A DNA stretch of 56,785 nt from LH-M37 sp965602855 (GTDB lineage: Bacteria; Pseudomonadota; Gammaproteobacteria; SZUA-229). The DNA is taken from positions 1 through 56,785 of the forward strand of contig CBFCZV010000017.1 of assembly GCA_965602855.1 (NCBI GenBank). Direction: 5' to 3'. Within the stretch, counting starts at the first letter, position 1, and each line of letters starts with the position of its first letter. The notes under the pieces are model-generated. The model did not search any database, was not told the origin of the DNA, and worked only from the letters and a program-made list of their open reading frames with translations. The position numbers and the translations under genes were made by a program. Shown in pieces: positions 1 to 8,625 of the stretch.

Positions 1-19
1 CGCCAGGCTTTAAACACCG

Positions 20-52
20 AATACCCGATCAGAAATGGTCGGGTATTTTTTT
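20..52 (+). terminator. Rho-independent terminator of an upstream gene
   Basis: An 11-bp stem (20-30 with 37-47, one G-T pair) closes a 6-base loop and runs straight into a T tract at 46-52. It must end a plus-strand gene lying left of the window. This separates lgt from that gene, so lgt probably has its own promoter in 53-164, although I could not pick one with confidence. Confidence 0.8.
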
Positions 53-164
53 GTCTGCGATTTACGCATTAAGACTATTCAACAGTATCAATTTTTTAGA
101 ATTTAATATGCCTTATTTTTCATGCCTATAAGTTCTACAACGTTATATTTGTTAACATCCTCCC

Positions 165-953
165 ATGATAAATTATCCATCTATTGATCCCGTCGCTATT
201 AATATATTGTCTTGGCCAATACACTGGTACGGTCTTATGTACCTTGTTGGATTTGTTTCTGCGTGGCAACTGGGTATATACAGAGCAAAATCCTCTGATC
301 ACTGGGATCAGAAAAAAGTTGAAGATCTTATATTCTATGGAGCGCTAGGTGTAGTGCTTGGTGGCCGTATTGGTTATACCCTGTTTTATAATTTCTCTGG
401 TTTTATTGCTGATCCAATATCGATTCTTTATATCTGGAAAGGTGGTATGTCGTTTCATGGTGGCTTGATCGGCGTCATCACTGCTTATTATGTTTTTGCT
501 CGCAACAATGACATGACGATTTTTCAAGTGGCAGATTTCATGGCTCCGATGATACCAATAGGTTTGGGTGCTGGTCGCATCGGAAACTTCATTAACAAAG
601 AACTTATTGGTCGGCCGATGGAGGCATCATTGCCTTGGGCTATGGATTATGGTGATCATATAGCACGTCATCCTTCATCGTTATACCAGGCGCTTTCTGA
701 AGGATTGATATTGTTTTTAATTATCTGGTTTTATTCATCTAAACCACGACCACGGATGGCAGTTTCTGCAGTATTTTTAATTGTGTACGGTTCACTCCGA
801 TTTATAACTGAAATATTCCGTACGCCTGATTCACATATTGGATTCCTGGTTTTTGACTGGTTGACTATGGGGCAACTATTATCAATGCCTATGATATTGA
901 TTGGCATGGCAATCTATTACTTGGCAGTGAAAAATAAACAGGAAACAATATAG
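165..953 (+). CDS. lgt: Prolipoprotein diacylglyceryl transferase Lgt
   Basis: Transfers diacylglycerol from phosphatidylglycerol to the lipobox cysteine of prelipoproteins in the inner membrane, the first step of lipoprotein maturation. The 262-residue protein has several hydrophobic membrane segments. It carries the Lgt signature at residues 137-150 (GAGRIGNFINKELIGR region) and the conserved GGMSFHGG motif near residue 99, which holds the essential histidine. Length is slightly below E. coli Lgt (291). The ATG at 165 is the only start that keeps the N-terminal segment, and it has no obvious Shine-Dalgarno. The stop codon abuts the thyA start, the lgt-thyA order known from enterobacteria. 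A matching substrate is encoded in this window (lipoprotein at 56210). Confidence 0.97.
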   Translation: MINYPSIDPVAINILSWPIHWYGLMYLVGFVSAWQLGIYRAKSSDHWDQKKVEDLIFYGALGVVLGGRIGYTLFYNFSGFIADPISILYIWKGGMSFHGGLIGVITAYYVFARNNDMTIFQVADFMAPMIPIGLGAGRIGNFINKELIGRPMEASLPWAMDYGDHIARHPSSLYQALSEGLILFLIIWFYSSKPRPRMAVSAVFLIVYGSLRFITEIFRTPDSHIGFLVFDWLTMGQLLSMPMILIGMAIYYLAVKNKQETI

Positions 954-1805
954 ATGAAACAGTATCTGGATCTGTGCCAAAGAATTATCAAAGAAGGACA
1001 CTGGATAGAAAATAAACGAACTGGCAAGCGTTGCCTGACGGTGGTCAATGCTGATCTGACATACAATGTAGAGGACAATGAATTTCCATTGGTAACAACT
1101 CGTAAAAGCTACTGGAAGTCGGCCATAGCAGAATTGATCGGCTATCTGCGTGGTTACAGTAACGCAGCTGAATTCCGCGATCTGGGCACAAAGACCTGGG
1201 ATGCTAATGCTAATGAAAACGAAGTCTGGTTGAATAATCCTCACAGAAAAGGTGAAGATGACATGGGACGTGTTTATGGTGTCCAGGGTCGAAGCTGGCA
1301 GAAACCCGATGGTGGCAGTGTTGATCAGCTGAAAAAAATCGTTGATAACCTGTCGAAGGGTATCGATGATCGTGGAGAAATTCTGAGTTTTTATAATCCC
1401 GGTGAATTCCATATGGGCTGCCTGCGCCCCTGCATGCATACCCATACCTTTTCATTACTGGGTGATACACTTTATCTGACATCGTATCAGCGTTCGTGTG
1501 ATGTGCCATTGGGACAGAATTTCAATCAGGTACAGGTTTTTACCTTACTCAAACTGATGGCTCAGATTACTGGGAACAGGCCAGGACTGGCTTATCACAA
1601 GATCGTCAACGCACATATCTATGAAGATCAGATAGAGTTAATGCGTGATGTACAGCTAAAGCGTGAGCCATTTTCATCACCTGAGTTACATATCAACCCG
1701 GATATAAAATCATTAGAAGATTTAGAAACATGGGTAACAATGGATGATTTTGAAGTCACAGGTTACCAGTGTCATGAACCAATTTCGTACCCGTTTTCGG
1801 TGTAG
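954..1805 (+). CDS. thyA: Thymidylate synthase ThyA
   Basis: Methylates dUMP to dTMP with 5,10-methylenetetrahydrofolate, releasing dihydrofolate. The 283-residue protein shows the catalytic cysteine C160 in the LRPCMH motif, the phosphate-binding QRSCD motif at 179-183, and the LPLGQNFNQ-like nucleotide region at 185-192. The C-terminus ends PFSV, whereas E. coli ThyA ends PVAI. An insertion relative to the shortest ThyA proteins (264 aa) lies near residues 84-104. The ATG follows the lgt stop with no gap, so the two are probably translationally coupled. The next gene is dihydrofolate reductase, which recycles the folate product, a logical operon. Confidence 0.97.
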   Translation: MKQYLDLCQRIIKEGHWIENKRTGKRCLTVVNADLTYNVEDNEFPLVTTRKSYWKSAIAELIGYLRGYSNAAEFRDLGTKTWDANANENEVWLNNPHRKGEDDMGRVYGVQGRSWQKPDGGSVDQLKKIVDNLSKGIDDRGEILSFYNPGEFHMGCLRPCMHTHTFSLLGDTLYLTSYQRSCDVPLGQNFNQVQVFTLLKLMAQITGNRPGLAYHKIVNAHIYEDQIELMRDVQLKREPFSSPELHINPDIKSLEDLETWVTMDDFEVTGYQCHEPISYPFSV

Positions 1806-1813
1806 ATGGCCGC

Positions 1814-2302
1814 ATGTTACTTTCTTTAATCGCAGCCATGGACAAGAACCGATTGATCGGACAGGATAACGATTTACCATGGCATTTACCCGCTGATTTA
1901 CAGCACTTTAAATCCATGACCATGAGTAAACCTATTTTGATGGGGCGCAAGACTTATGAATCCATTGGTGGGCCTTTACCGGGGAGGCAGAATATTGTGC
2001 TGACACGCTCAAGTGATGTTCAGATTGAAGGCGTCACTGTGGTTGATTCCATCGAAGATGCCATGAAGGCTGCGCAAGATGTGGAAGAGGTAATGGTCAT
2101 TGGTGGTAGTTCTATTTATGAGCTGGTGCTTCCAGAAGTAGATCGTATGTATTTAAGTTTTGTCGATGGTGAGTTTGAAGGCGATGCCTGGTTTCCGGAG
2201 TTCGATAAAAATGAATGGGAAGTGATTGATGAAAAAGCACAGGCAGCGGATGAAAAAAATGCGCATGCCTGTCGTTTTGTAACTTATCAGAGAAAAAAGT
2301 AG
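1814..2302 (+). CDS. folA: Dihydrofolate reductase FolA
   Basis: Reduces dihydrofolate to tetrahydrofolate with NADPH and closes the folate cycle opened by ThyA just upstream. The 162-residue protein has the usual chromosomal DHFR length. It has the substrate aspartate D28 in the LPWHLPADL motif, the MGRKTYESIG NADPH-binding loop, and the IGGSSIYE motif near residue 97. The ATG at 1814 lies 8 bases after the thyA stop. An ATG at 1806 is out of frame. The gene converges on apaH with only four bases between the stop codons, and I see no clear terminator there. Confidence 0.97.
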   Translation: MLLSLIAAMDKNRLIGQDNDLPWHLPADLQHFKSMTMSKPILMGRKTYESIGGPLPGRQNIVLTRSSDVQIEGVTVVDSIEDAMKAAQDVEEVMVIGGSSIYELVLPEVDRMYLSFVDGEFEGDAWFPEFDKNEWEVIDEKAQAADEKNAHACRFVTYQRKK

Positions 2303-2306
2303 TTTT

Positions 2307-3149
2307 TTAAATATGGGGCTTAGTCGCCTGCGGACAGTGCAAGGCTGTTTTGGCAAAAGACCCATCATCGATGCGCATGGCTGTTAGATGACCGCCCCAC
2401 AGGCAGCCGGTATCCAGTGGGTAAACATTTTTATATTCAATATCTTTAGCAAGTATTAATGTGGACCAGTGACCGAAAACAATCGAGTCGTTCTCAGTTG
2501 ATCGATTATCGACGTTGAACCATGGCTGTAAATTATCTGGTTGTGCGCCGGGTTCGCATTTATGACGCAATGCCAGCGAATGATTCTGATCACAGAATCT
2601 TAGTCGGGTAAATACATTGGTGATGTATCTTAAGCGATCATAGCCTTGCAGCAGGTCTGACCAACGCGCAGGTTCATCGCCGTACATATTTTGATAATAA
2701 TTGATGTGCTGTTCACTGCGAAGAATAGCTTCGACTTCCTGTGCGAGTGATTGTGCTTTTTGTATACTCCAGTCAGGGTGTATAGCTGCGTGTACCATGC
2801 TTGTATTGGTTGCATTATCGACATGGATAAGTGGACGGTGTTCTAGCCAGTTCAATAATTCTTCACGGTCGCTTGCGTTTAAAATGTTATCAAGCGTATC
2901 TTTTTTACCGGATTTGTTGGTAGTGAAGGCTATAGCGAGTAAATGCAGATCATGATTACCAAGTACGGTAATGGCGTTGTCAGCTAATGCTTTTACAAAG
3001 CGAAGCGTTTCCAGTGATTTTGGGCCGCGGTTTACCAGATCACCAGTAAACCAGATTGTGTCACAATCAGATTTAAAATTTATTTTATCTAAAAGTTGCC
3101 TGAGTTCATCATAGCAACCCTGAATATCACCAATGGCGTAAGTGGCCAT
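2307..3149 (-). CDS. apaH: Bis(5'-nucleosyl)-tetraphosphatase, symmetrical, ApaH
   Basis: Hydrolyses Ap4A to two ADP and, in related bacteria, removes Np4 caps from RNA. It belongs to the calcineurin-like metallophosphatases, shown by GDIQG (7-11), GDLVNRGP (36-43) and GNHD (64-67). At 280 residues it matches the family length. The start is supported by a strong Shine-Dalgarno (GGGAAGG on the minus strand) a few bases upstream. It is the last gene of the minus-strand run lptD-surA-rsmA-apaG-methyltransferase-apaH. In many gammaproteobacteria apaG and apaH are adjacent; here a methyltransferase gene separates them. Confidence 0.96.
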   Translation of the reverse strand: MATYAIGDIQGCYDELRQLLDKINFKSDCDTIWFTGDLVNRGPKSLETLRFVKALADNAITVLGNHDLHLLAIAFTTNKSGKKDTLDNILNASDREELLNWLEHRPLIHVDNATNTSMVHAAIHPDWSIQKAQSLAQEVEAILRSEQHINYYQNMYGDEPARWSDLLQGYDRLRYITNVFTRLRFCDQNHSLALRHKCEPGAQPDNLQPWFNVDNRSTENDSIVFGHWSTLILAKDIEYKNVYPLDTGCLWGGHLTAMRIDDGSFAKTALHCPQATKPHI

Positions 3150-3161
3150 AACCTTCCCTTT

Positions 3162-3767
3162 CTAAGAGACTTTTCTTAACTCTATCAGTCGGAACCAGCC
3201 ATTCGCAAGTGCAGGCTCATTATTAGTGATTTTTAATGATGGAGATTGTGCCAGTACGTGTTCAAAAACAACATCTGTACGTGTGGCTATATGACGGATA
3301 AACAGGTTAAATATTTTGCGAACAGGGGCGAATTCACCGGGCTTTAAAAATTTATCAAAGATATAAATACTGCCGCCAGGTTTTAGAATGCGGTTCACTT
3401 CCTGTAGAGCAAGTTCAGGGTTGGGGACTACCGCAAGGATGAGATGCATGATGACAATATCAAATTGCTCATCATTAAAGGGAAGGCTCTGGCTGTCAGC
3501 ACAGATAAAATTGATGTTAAAAGAATGCTCTAAAGCACGGCGCTGGGCAATTTTTAACATGGCGGGGGTGATATCAGTGCCAGTATATTGTGCATCAGTA
3601 GGGAGGTAGGGGATGTCGAGACCGCTTCCTATGCCATTGATTAGAATGCTTTTTCCTGCCGTATTTTTTATATTTTGAATGCTGTTTCTTCGTGCTTCAT
3701 CCAGCGGGCGTGAAACGAAGAAATCATAAAAGGGAGCAAGCAGAGTGTAACTGTGCTTGAGTGACAT
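3162..3767 (-). CDS. Class I SAM-dependent methyltransferase, UbiE/PmtA-like
   Basis: A 201-residue Rossmann-fold methyltransferase. The SAM-binding motif I is INGIGSGLD (43-51), the acidic end of strand 2 is GTDITPAM (63-70), D91 lies in ADSQSLPF, and RILKPGG (126-132) is typical of the Methyltransf_11 family. The N-terminal SLKHSYTLLAPFYDFF resembles UbiE- or phosphatidylethanolamine-methyltransferase-type proteins. The substrate cannot be told from sequence; a lipid or quinone is the best guess by family likeness. It sits 12 bases upstream of apaH and 9 bases downstream of apaG, so it is very likely co-transcribed with both. Confidence 0.85.
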   Translation of the reverse strand: MSLKHSYTLLAPFYDFFVSRPLDEARRNSIQNIKNTAGKSILINGIGSGLDIPYLPTDAQYTGTDITPAMLKIAQRRALEHSFNINFICADSQSLPFNDEQFDIVIMHLILAVVPNPELALQEVNRILKPGGSIYIFDKFLKPGEFAPVRKIFNLFIRHIATRTDVVFEHVLAQSPSLKITNNEPALANGWFRLIELRKVS

Positions 3768-3776
3768 AATGTGAGT

Positions 3777-4157
3777 TTAGTGCAGAGTGTTGGGAACGGC
3801 GAGTGTGAAGTTTGGGATATCAGCTTCAAAGGTCTCGCCAGAATCGGTAATCATCTGATAGCTTCCACGCATGGTACCAACAGGGGTATTCATGAAAGTG
3901 CCCGAAGTGTATTTAAAATCCTCACCTGGAGAAATACGGGGTTGCTCGCCAACAACGCCATCGCCCTGAACTTCCTGAACCAGACCATCACCGTCAGTGA
4001 TAACCCAGTGTCTTGTCAGTAGGCGGGCTGACTTTTCCCCATCATTGCGTATGGTTACTGTGTAAGAGAATACGTAATGATCATTGGAAGGGTCAGATTG
4101 CTCTGCAAGATAAGAGGGTAGAATATCTACGTTAATTTTGTTGGTGGTATCTGACAT
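3777..4157 (-). CDS. apaG: ApaG (Co2+/Mg2+ efflux-associated protein)
   Basis: The 126-residue, single-domain protein matches the ApaG family length (125 in E. coli). It has the expected immunoglobulin-like beta pattern, the RHWVITDGDG motif (about 49-58), GDGVVGEQP and the C-terminal FTLAVPNTLH. ApaG proteins bind divalent cations or nucleotides in some species, and the molecular role remains unclear. The name comes from its place next to apaH. Here it follows rsmA (57 bases apart) and precedes the methyltransferase gene. Confidence 0.95.
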   Translation of the reverse strand: MSDTTNKINVDILPSYLAEQSDPSNDHYVFSYTVTIRNDGEKSARLLTRHWVITDGDGLVQEVQGDGVVGEQPRISPGEDFKYTSGTFMNTPVGTMRGSYQMITDSGETFEADIPNFTLAVPNTLH

Positions 4158-4214
4158 GATGAGGCCAGTATAGCAAGAGGAAAAACCACCTTGTCTGTCA
4201 GCCGATGAATGGTG

Positions 4215-5006
4215 CTAATTTTGTGATATGCAAGCGTGTAACTTTAAAAAATCATCGACCGATAATTCTTCTGATCTTTGGCCAGGGTCAATTCCAGCCG
4301 AAATAATTAAATCACTATCGCAAAGGTTTTTTAAATTGTTTTTCAGGGTTTTACGTCTTTGTGAGAATGAAAGACGAATCAGATCCTCGTATGATTTATG
4401 GTCTTTTATGTTTTTGCTAAAAGTGTCATCCGGAATTAAACGAAGTATGGCTGATTCAACCTTGGGTGGTGGGCTGAATGCATATGCGGGCACGAGAAAA
4501 AGTGGCGTGACTTTAAAGTAAGTTTGTATCATTACCGATAGCCGACCGTACGTGCGATTACCGGGTTGTGCCGCAATTCTTTCCACCACTTCTTTTTGCA
4601 GCATGAAGTGCATGTCCTGTACGTCTTCTCTGCTGTTGAGTAAAAGAAAAAGAACAGGTGTCGAGATGTTATAGGGTAGATTGCCAACGACACGTATTTT
4701 TTTTTGTGAAGCGCTGTTTTGTCTAAATTCATGAAAATTAAACTTCAGTACATCCATTTCATGGATAACTGGTGTGCCTTCATTTCTGCAATTAAATAGC
4801 AGTTTTGGAATTATATCGCGATCAAGCTCGATAACATTCAATGTGTTGGTGCGTTGCAGCAGCAATTTAGTTATGGCACCGAGACCGGGGCCAATTTCAA
4901 TAATGTTATCTTCTGCTTGAGGATTTACGCTATCAACAATTCTTTGAATGATGTTGTCATCAATTAAAAAATTTTGACCAAACCTCTTTCTTGCTTGATG
5001 CTGCAT
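4215..5006 (-). CDS. rsmA: 16S rRNA dimethyladenosine transferase RsmA (KsgA)
   Basis: Dimethylates two adjacent adenines in the 3' terminal helix of 16S rRNA, a late checkpoint of small-subunit assembly. The 263-residue protein shows KRFGQNFL (7-14), the SAM-binding EIGPGLGAIT (37-46) and the catalytic NLPYNIS motif (109-115). The helical C-terminal domain contains the SFSQRRKTLKNNL block that contacts RNA. It lies directly downstream of surA (26 bases). The usual pdxA between surA and rsmA is missing here. Confidence 0.97.
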   Translation of the reverse strand: MQHQARKRFGQNFLIDDNIIQRIVDSVNPQAEDNIIEIGPGLGAITKLLLQRTNTLNVIELDRDIIPKLLFNCRNEGTPVIHEMDVLKFNFHEFRQNSASQKKIRVVGNLPYNISTPVLFLLLNSREDVQDMHFMLQKEVVERIAAQPGNRTYGRLSVMIQTYFKVTPLFLVPAYAFSPPPKVESAILRLIPDDTFSKNIKDHKSYEDLIRLSFSQRRKTLKNNLKNLCDSDLIISAGIDPGQRSEELSVDDFLKLHACISQN

Positions 5007-5032
5007 ATTAATAAAAGTATGGTGTTGGTGTT

Positions 5033-6346
5033 TTATTCGACATTAGATTTTTTGTTTCCAATATATTCTACATAGGCTTCATCACGTATTCTGCGCGTCC
5101 ATAGGCGTAGCTCTTCATCATATTTTCTTTTCTGAATAGCCCTGCTTGCCTGTGATTTAAGATTGGACTGAGTCCTGTCTCGCTCACGCCGATCAAGAAG
5201 TTGCAATATATGCCAGCCAAACTGAGTGCGGAATGGGGTAGATATTTCATTTTCCTTGAGGCTATTCATAGTATCTTCAAATTCTGCAACGAAAGTGCCG
5301 GGGTCAGCCCAGCCAAGATCGCCACCTTTTATTTTTGAGCCGGGATCCTGTGAATATTCTTCAGCCAGTTTTGAAAACTCTTCACCTTGTTCGATGCGCT
5401 GCTTCAATTGACTAAGTAATTCACGAGCCTCGTCGTCATTTATCTGTTTGCTAGTGCGTATAAGAATGTGTCTGGCCTGTGATTGTGTCACCATATTTTT
5501 ATTGGCGGACTTGTCGACCAGTTTTATTAGATGGAATCCACTTGCGCTTTTAATAGGCACTGAAGTTTCGCCAATCTTAATAGCCTTGATTGCATCAGTA
5601 AAGGATTCAGGAAGCTCGTTGCTAGTTCTCCAGCCAAGATCTCCACCTTTGAGCGCATTACGACCATCTGATTTTTGCATGGCAAGAGTCTTGAAATCGG
5701 TGCCTTTATTGATTTCACTGAGAATTTGTTCAGCTTTTTCTTTTGCTTTATTTAATTCACCTGGTGAAGCAGATTCTGGGGTATTGATCAGAATATGCTG
5801 AATTTTATATTTCTCATTTTTATTGTTTTTATTAAGATTGTTATCAACGAATCGCTGAATCTCCTGGTCAGAAATATTGATTTTATTGGCAACAACACGT
5901 TGTTGAAGTTGTTTTATTATCAGGTCTTCGCGGGTTTGTTCGCGGAAGTAGGCGAAGTTTATGCCATCTTGAGATAAAGTTTTCTTAAGTTCGCTCAGTG
6001 CTATATTATTAGACTTAGCAATTTGCTCAATCATTCGGTTCAGATTAATGTCATCAATGGTAATGCCTATTTGAGCAGCCATTTGTAGCTGGATACGCGA
6101 TAAGATTATTCTTTCCAGTACCTGCTTGGTGAGGGCCTTTATTTTTGACGTATCGTTTTTGTCGATTTTTAACTGTTTGACAAAGTAATTGATACGGTTG
6201 TTAAGCTCGTTTTGAGTAATAACTTCATCATTAACAACGGCAATAATTTTGTCTAATTGCTGTTGTGCCATTATGCATTGTGGTGATAGGCACAGGTATA
6301 TTGTGAAACTATAAAATATATTTTTAAAAGTGTTGAAATGCTTCAT
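5033..6346 (-). CDS. surA: Periplasmic chaperone / peptidyl-prolyl isomerase SurA
   Basis: Periplasmic chaperone that escorts outer-membrane proteins to the BAM complex; LptD is a known client, and its gene is next door. The 437-residue protein has a signal peptide of about 27 residues ending CIMA-QQQ, an N-terminal SurA chaperone domain (about 30-165), and two parvulin PPIC domains (about 181-279 and 290-386). Both carry the GGDLGW motif (235-240 and 341-346). The C-terminal helix completes the chaperone domain. The start lies 2 bases after the lptD stop, indicating translational coupling. Confidence 0.96.
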   Translation of the reverse strand: MKHFNTFKNIFYSFTIYLCLSPQCIMAQQQLDKIIAVVNDEVITQNELNNRINYFVKQLKIDKNDTSKIKALTKQVLERIILSRIQLQMAAQIGITIDDINLNRMIEQIAKSNNIALSELKKTLSQDGINFAYFREQTREDLIIKQLQQRVVANKINISDQEIQRFVDNNLNKNNKNEKYKIQHILINTPESASPGELNKAKEKAEQILSEINKGTDFKTLAMQKSDGRNALKGGDLGWRTSNELPESFTDAIKAIKIGETSVPIKSASGFHLIKLVDKSANKNMVTQSQARHILIRTSKQINDDEARELLSQLKQRIEQGEEFSKLAEEYSQDPGSKIKGGDLGWADPGTFVAEFEDTMNSLKENEISTPFRTQFGWHILQLLDRRERDRTQSNLKSQASRAIQKRKYDEELRLWTRRIRDEAYVEYIGNKKSNVE

Positions 6347-6348
6347 TT

Positions 6349-8625
6349 CTAATTCTCGTTGTAGCCTTGGATGGCGTGTTTGAGGGTATCACTGACTTTA
6401 TTGCCAGATATGCTACCCATGCTCTTAAATATCAGCTGCATCATAAATGCATTATCATATTCTTCTATATCATCAGTGTATTTTATACTTCTTTGAGCGA
6501 GGAATTGTACTGACCAGCAACAGCTATCGTAACTGAGGCCACCTATCACTTCAATATCATGATTGTCCTCAAGTGAGTAGTTCCAACGAGCAAAAGTAGA
6601 AAAGTTATTGTTGATAGGTGCGATGAAAGATAAATCAGTTTGTCTAATTTTATCATCGGTGCTGCGATCATTGCGTAGTTCTAAATTAAATATATGTTTT
6701 GAATCTGATTGGTAATGTAGCAAAAAGTCTCCACGTTGACTTTTGTGTGTATCAGTACTCCATTGCGTGCTTGTACTGATACTCCAGTTAGATATTTCAG
6801 TAGCAAGTTCTGCCATGATGTCTGATTTATTATTAGTTTCAACAGTATCTGTGAGTGAAACTTGTCGGTCTTCAAAATAGGTGATTTGGCCAATACTGGC
6901 ACGTAAAAACTCACTGCCTGTTTCTGAGCTAATCAGTCGACTAGTGAGTGATAGCGTTATCTGGTTAGCATCACCAATGCGGTCACCACCACTAAAGCGA
7001 TTATCTTTAAATAATAGATTATTGCCGAATGTGCTTAATTTAGTATCAAAATCTGGAAGAAGACTCTGGTCTTTATATGGAACATTTAAATAATAAATTC
7101 TTGGCTCTAGAGTGTGAATGGCTCCATTATTTAGTTCTCTTTCGAAAAACAAGCCTGAATCAAGACTTGTTATGATAAGATTTCTTTCATCAATGTCTTG
7201 TTTTATACCATTGCCATCTTCAGTTTCATATTGTGTATGGCTTAATTTTATTGCAGGATCAATGAACCAGAAAGAGCCCTCGCTTAGCCAGTGTAGGCCT
7301 GGTTTAAATTGGAATCTCGAGCCTGTGATGACACTGCTGTCTTCATGATCAAAAGCAATCCATTCTGTGTCTAGTGTAAAAGCCAAGCCGTTATCAGTAA
7401 TGGGTTGATCACCTTGAAGCTCAAGCTGTGGCAGTATGCGATAAGGCCGGTCAACACTTAGAATAGTAGTGTCAATTGTCTCAAATGTTTGTGCTAATAA
7501 ATGACTGCTCCAGTATTTTTTGTCGTAATTGAGTGTAATGATTCGATTCAGGTGTGTGGTGCTGGAGGTAGACAAGTTGTTGCTGAAGTCATTTAAGTAT
7601 TCTGTGTCTGAGACATCCTGAACATCAATGTCCATATTTAAATCTGGGGTGAATTTGGTGTGTTGTTGATACTGAACCTGATGTCGTCTGTCATCAGTTA
7701 TTTTATCTTCATGCAAAAATGCAGCATCAATTTGCCCGTGGCTACTTTCTGTTAGAAAACGGTATTGTGTATCCAGCTGAGTGCCGCGATGATTCATATA
7801 GTGTGGTGCAATAATGGCGTCTTGATTGGGTGCGATATTCCAGTACCACGGCACGGTGAGTTCGGTGCCGCGTGATGATGAATAACCAACCTCGGGAACC
7901 AGCAAACCACTGCGACGACGATCGCCAATGGGGAATTCCATGTAGGGGATATACAGGAAAGGTACTTCCATAAAACGCAGTACCACATCTTCGGCTGAGC
8001 CGTATTCTTCTTCATGATTAAGGCTGATGTTGTCAGCATCCAGTCGCCAGTCCGGGTCTTTGAGATCACAACTGGTGATCGAGGTGCTCTCTAATTCAGT
8101 GCTGTTTTTTTTATCGGCAGTGATGCTATCTGCTTTACCGCGCATTTTGCCTTTGCCTAGCTGGAATTCAACACCCTCAAAAAATGTAGATTGTTTTTCT
8201 TTTGATACTCGACCAAGGTCAGCATCAATCGCCAGTGTGTTTGTATCGACGTGAACATTGCCGTCGATTTCGATGTTTTCTGTGTCAGGATGGTAGGAAG
8301 CTTTGTCTGCGGTGATACGCAGTTCATGTTTTTCAATGATCACATTGCCCTGAAATGTTGAAGTGCCCTGTGCATCTGAACGTGTTTTATCGGCGCTGAT
8401 ATTAATCTTGCCTAATTCATCTCCTTCAAAGACCGGTGGTGCCTGATGAGTAACGGAGTCGTTCAGTATTGTGCAGCTGTCGTCTGTTTGCGAAAAAACA
8501 GGCGTAGAAAATAGCAGCGCAGCAATGATCAGTGATACTGATTTTTTTTTGATTGATAGAGTGTCTGCGTTACAGGGCACGGTGTTAGCTAACGAGCAAA
8601 AATTCGAGCAGCGCCTTTTGTGCAT
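6349..8625 (-). CDS. lptD: LPS-assembly protein LptD
   Basis: Outer-membrane beta-barrel that, with LptE, inserts LPS into the outer leaflet. After a signal peptide (KKKSVSLIIAALLFSTPVFS) comes the periplasmic OstA/LptD jellyroll and then a large barrel. Four cysteines match the pattern needed for the two inter-domain disulfides: one just after the signal (DDSC), one in SITSC, and the adjacent pair in YDSCCW near the C-terminus. The start is uncertain. ATG 8625 overlaps argF by 41 bases; ATG 8679 would overlap more; GTG 8580 gives the most ordinary signal peptide but lacks a ribosome site. I give the middle choice. Confidence 0.93.
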   Translation of the reverse strand: MHKRRCSNFCSLANTVPCNADTLSIKKKSVSLIIAALLFSTPVFSQTDDSCTILNDSVTHQAPPVFEGDELGKINISADKTRSDAQGTSTFQGNVIIEKHELRITADKASYHPDTENIEIDGNVHVDTNTLAIDADLGRVSKEKQSTFFEGVEFQLGKGKMRGKADSITADKKNSTELESTSITSCDLKDPDWRLDADNISLNHEEEYGSAEDVVLRFMEVPFLYIPYMEFPIGDRRRSGLLVPEVGYSSSRGTELTVPWYWNIAPNQDAIIAPHYMNHRGTQLDTQYRFLTESSHGQIDAAFLHEDKITDDRRHQVQYQQHTKFTPDLNMDIDVQDVSDTEYLNDFSNNLSTSSTTHLNRIITLNYDKKYWSSHLLAQTFETIDTTILSVDRPYRILPQLELQGDQPITDNGLAFTLDTEWIAFDHEDSSVITGSRFQFKPGLHWLSEGSFWFIDPAIKLSHTQYETEDGNGIKQDIDERNLIITSLDSGLFFERELNNGAIHTLEPRIYYLNVPYKDQSLLPDFDTKLSTFGNNLLFKDNRFSGGDRIGDANQITLSLTSRLISSETGSEFLRASIGQITYFEDRQVSLTDTVETNNKSDIMAELATEISNWSISTSTQWSTDTHKSQRGDFLLHYQSDSKHIFNLELRNDRSTDDKIRQTDLSFIAPINNNFSTFARWNYSLEDNHDIEVIGGLSYDSCCWSVQFLAQRSIKYTDDIEEYDNAFMMQLIFKSMGSISGNKVSDTLKHAIQGYNEN

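Noticed and set aside
882..1445. A 187-codon minus-strand frame over lgt/thyA
   Set aside because: Antisense to conserved catalytic regions of thyA, with no ribosome site or recognisable domain.
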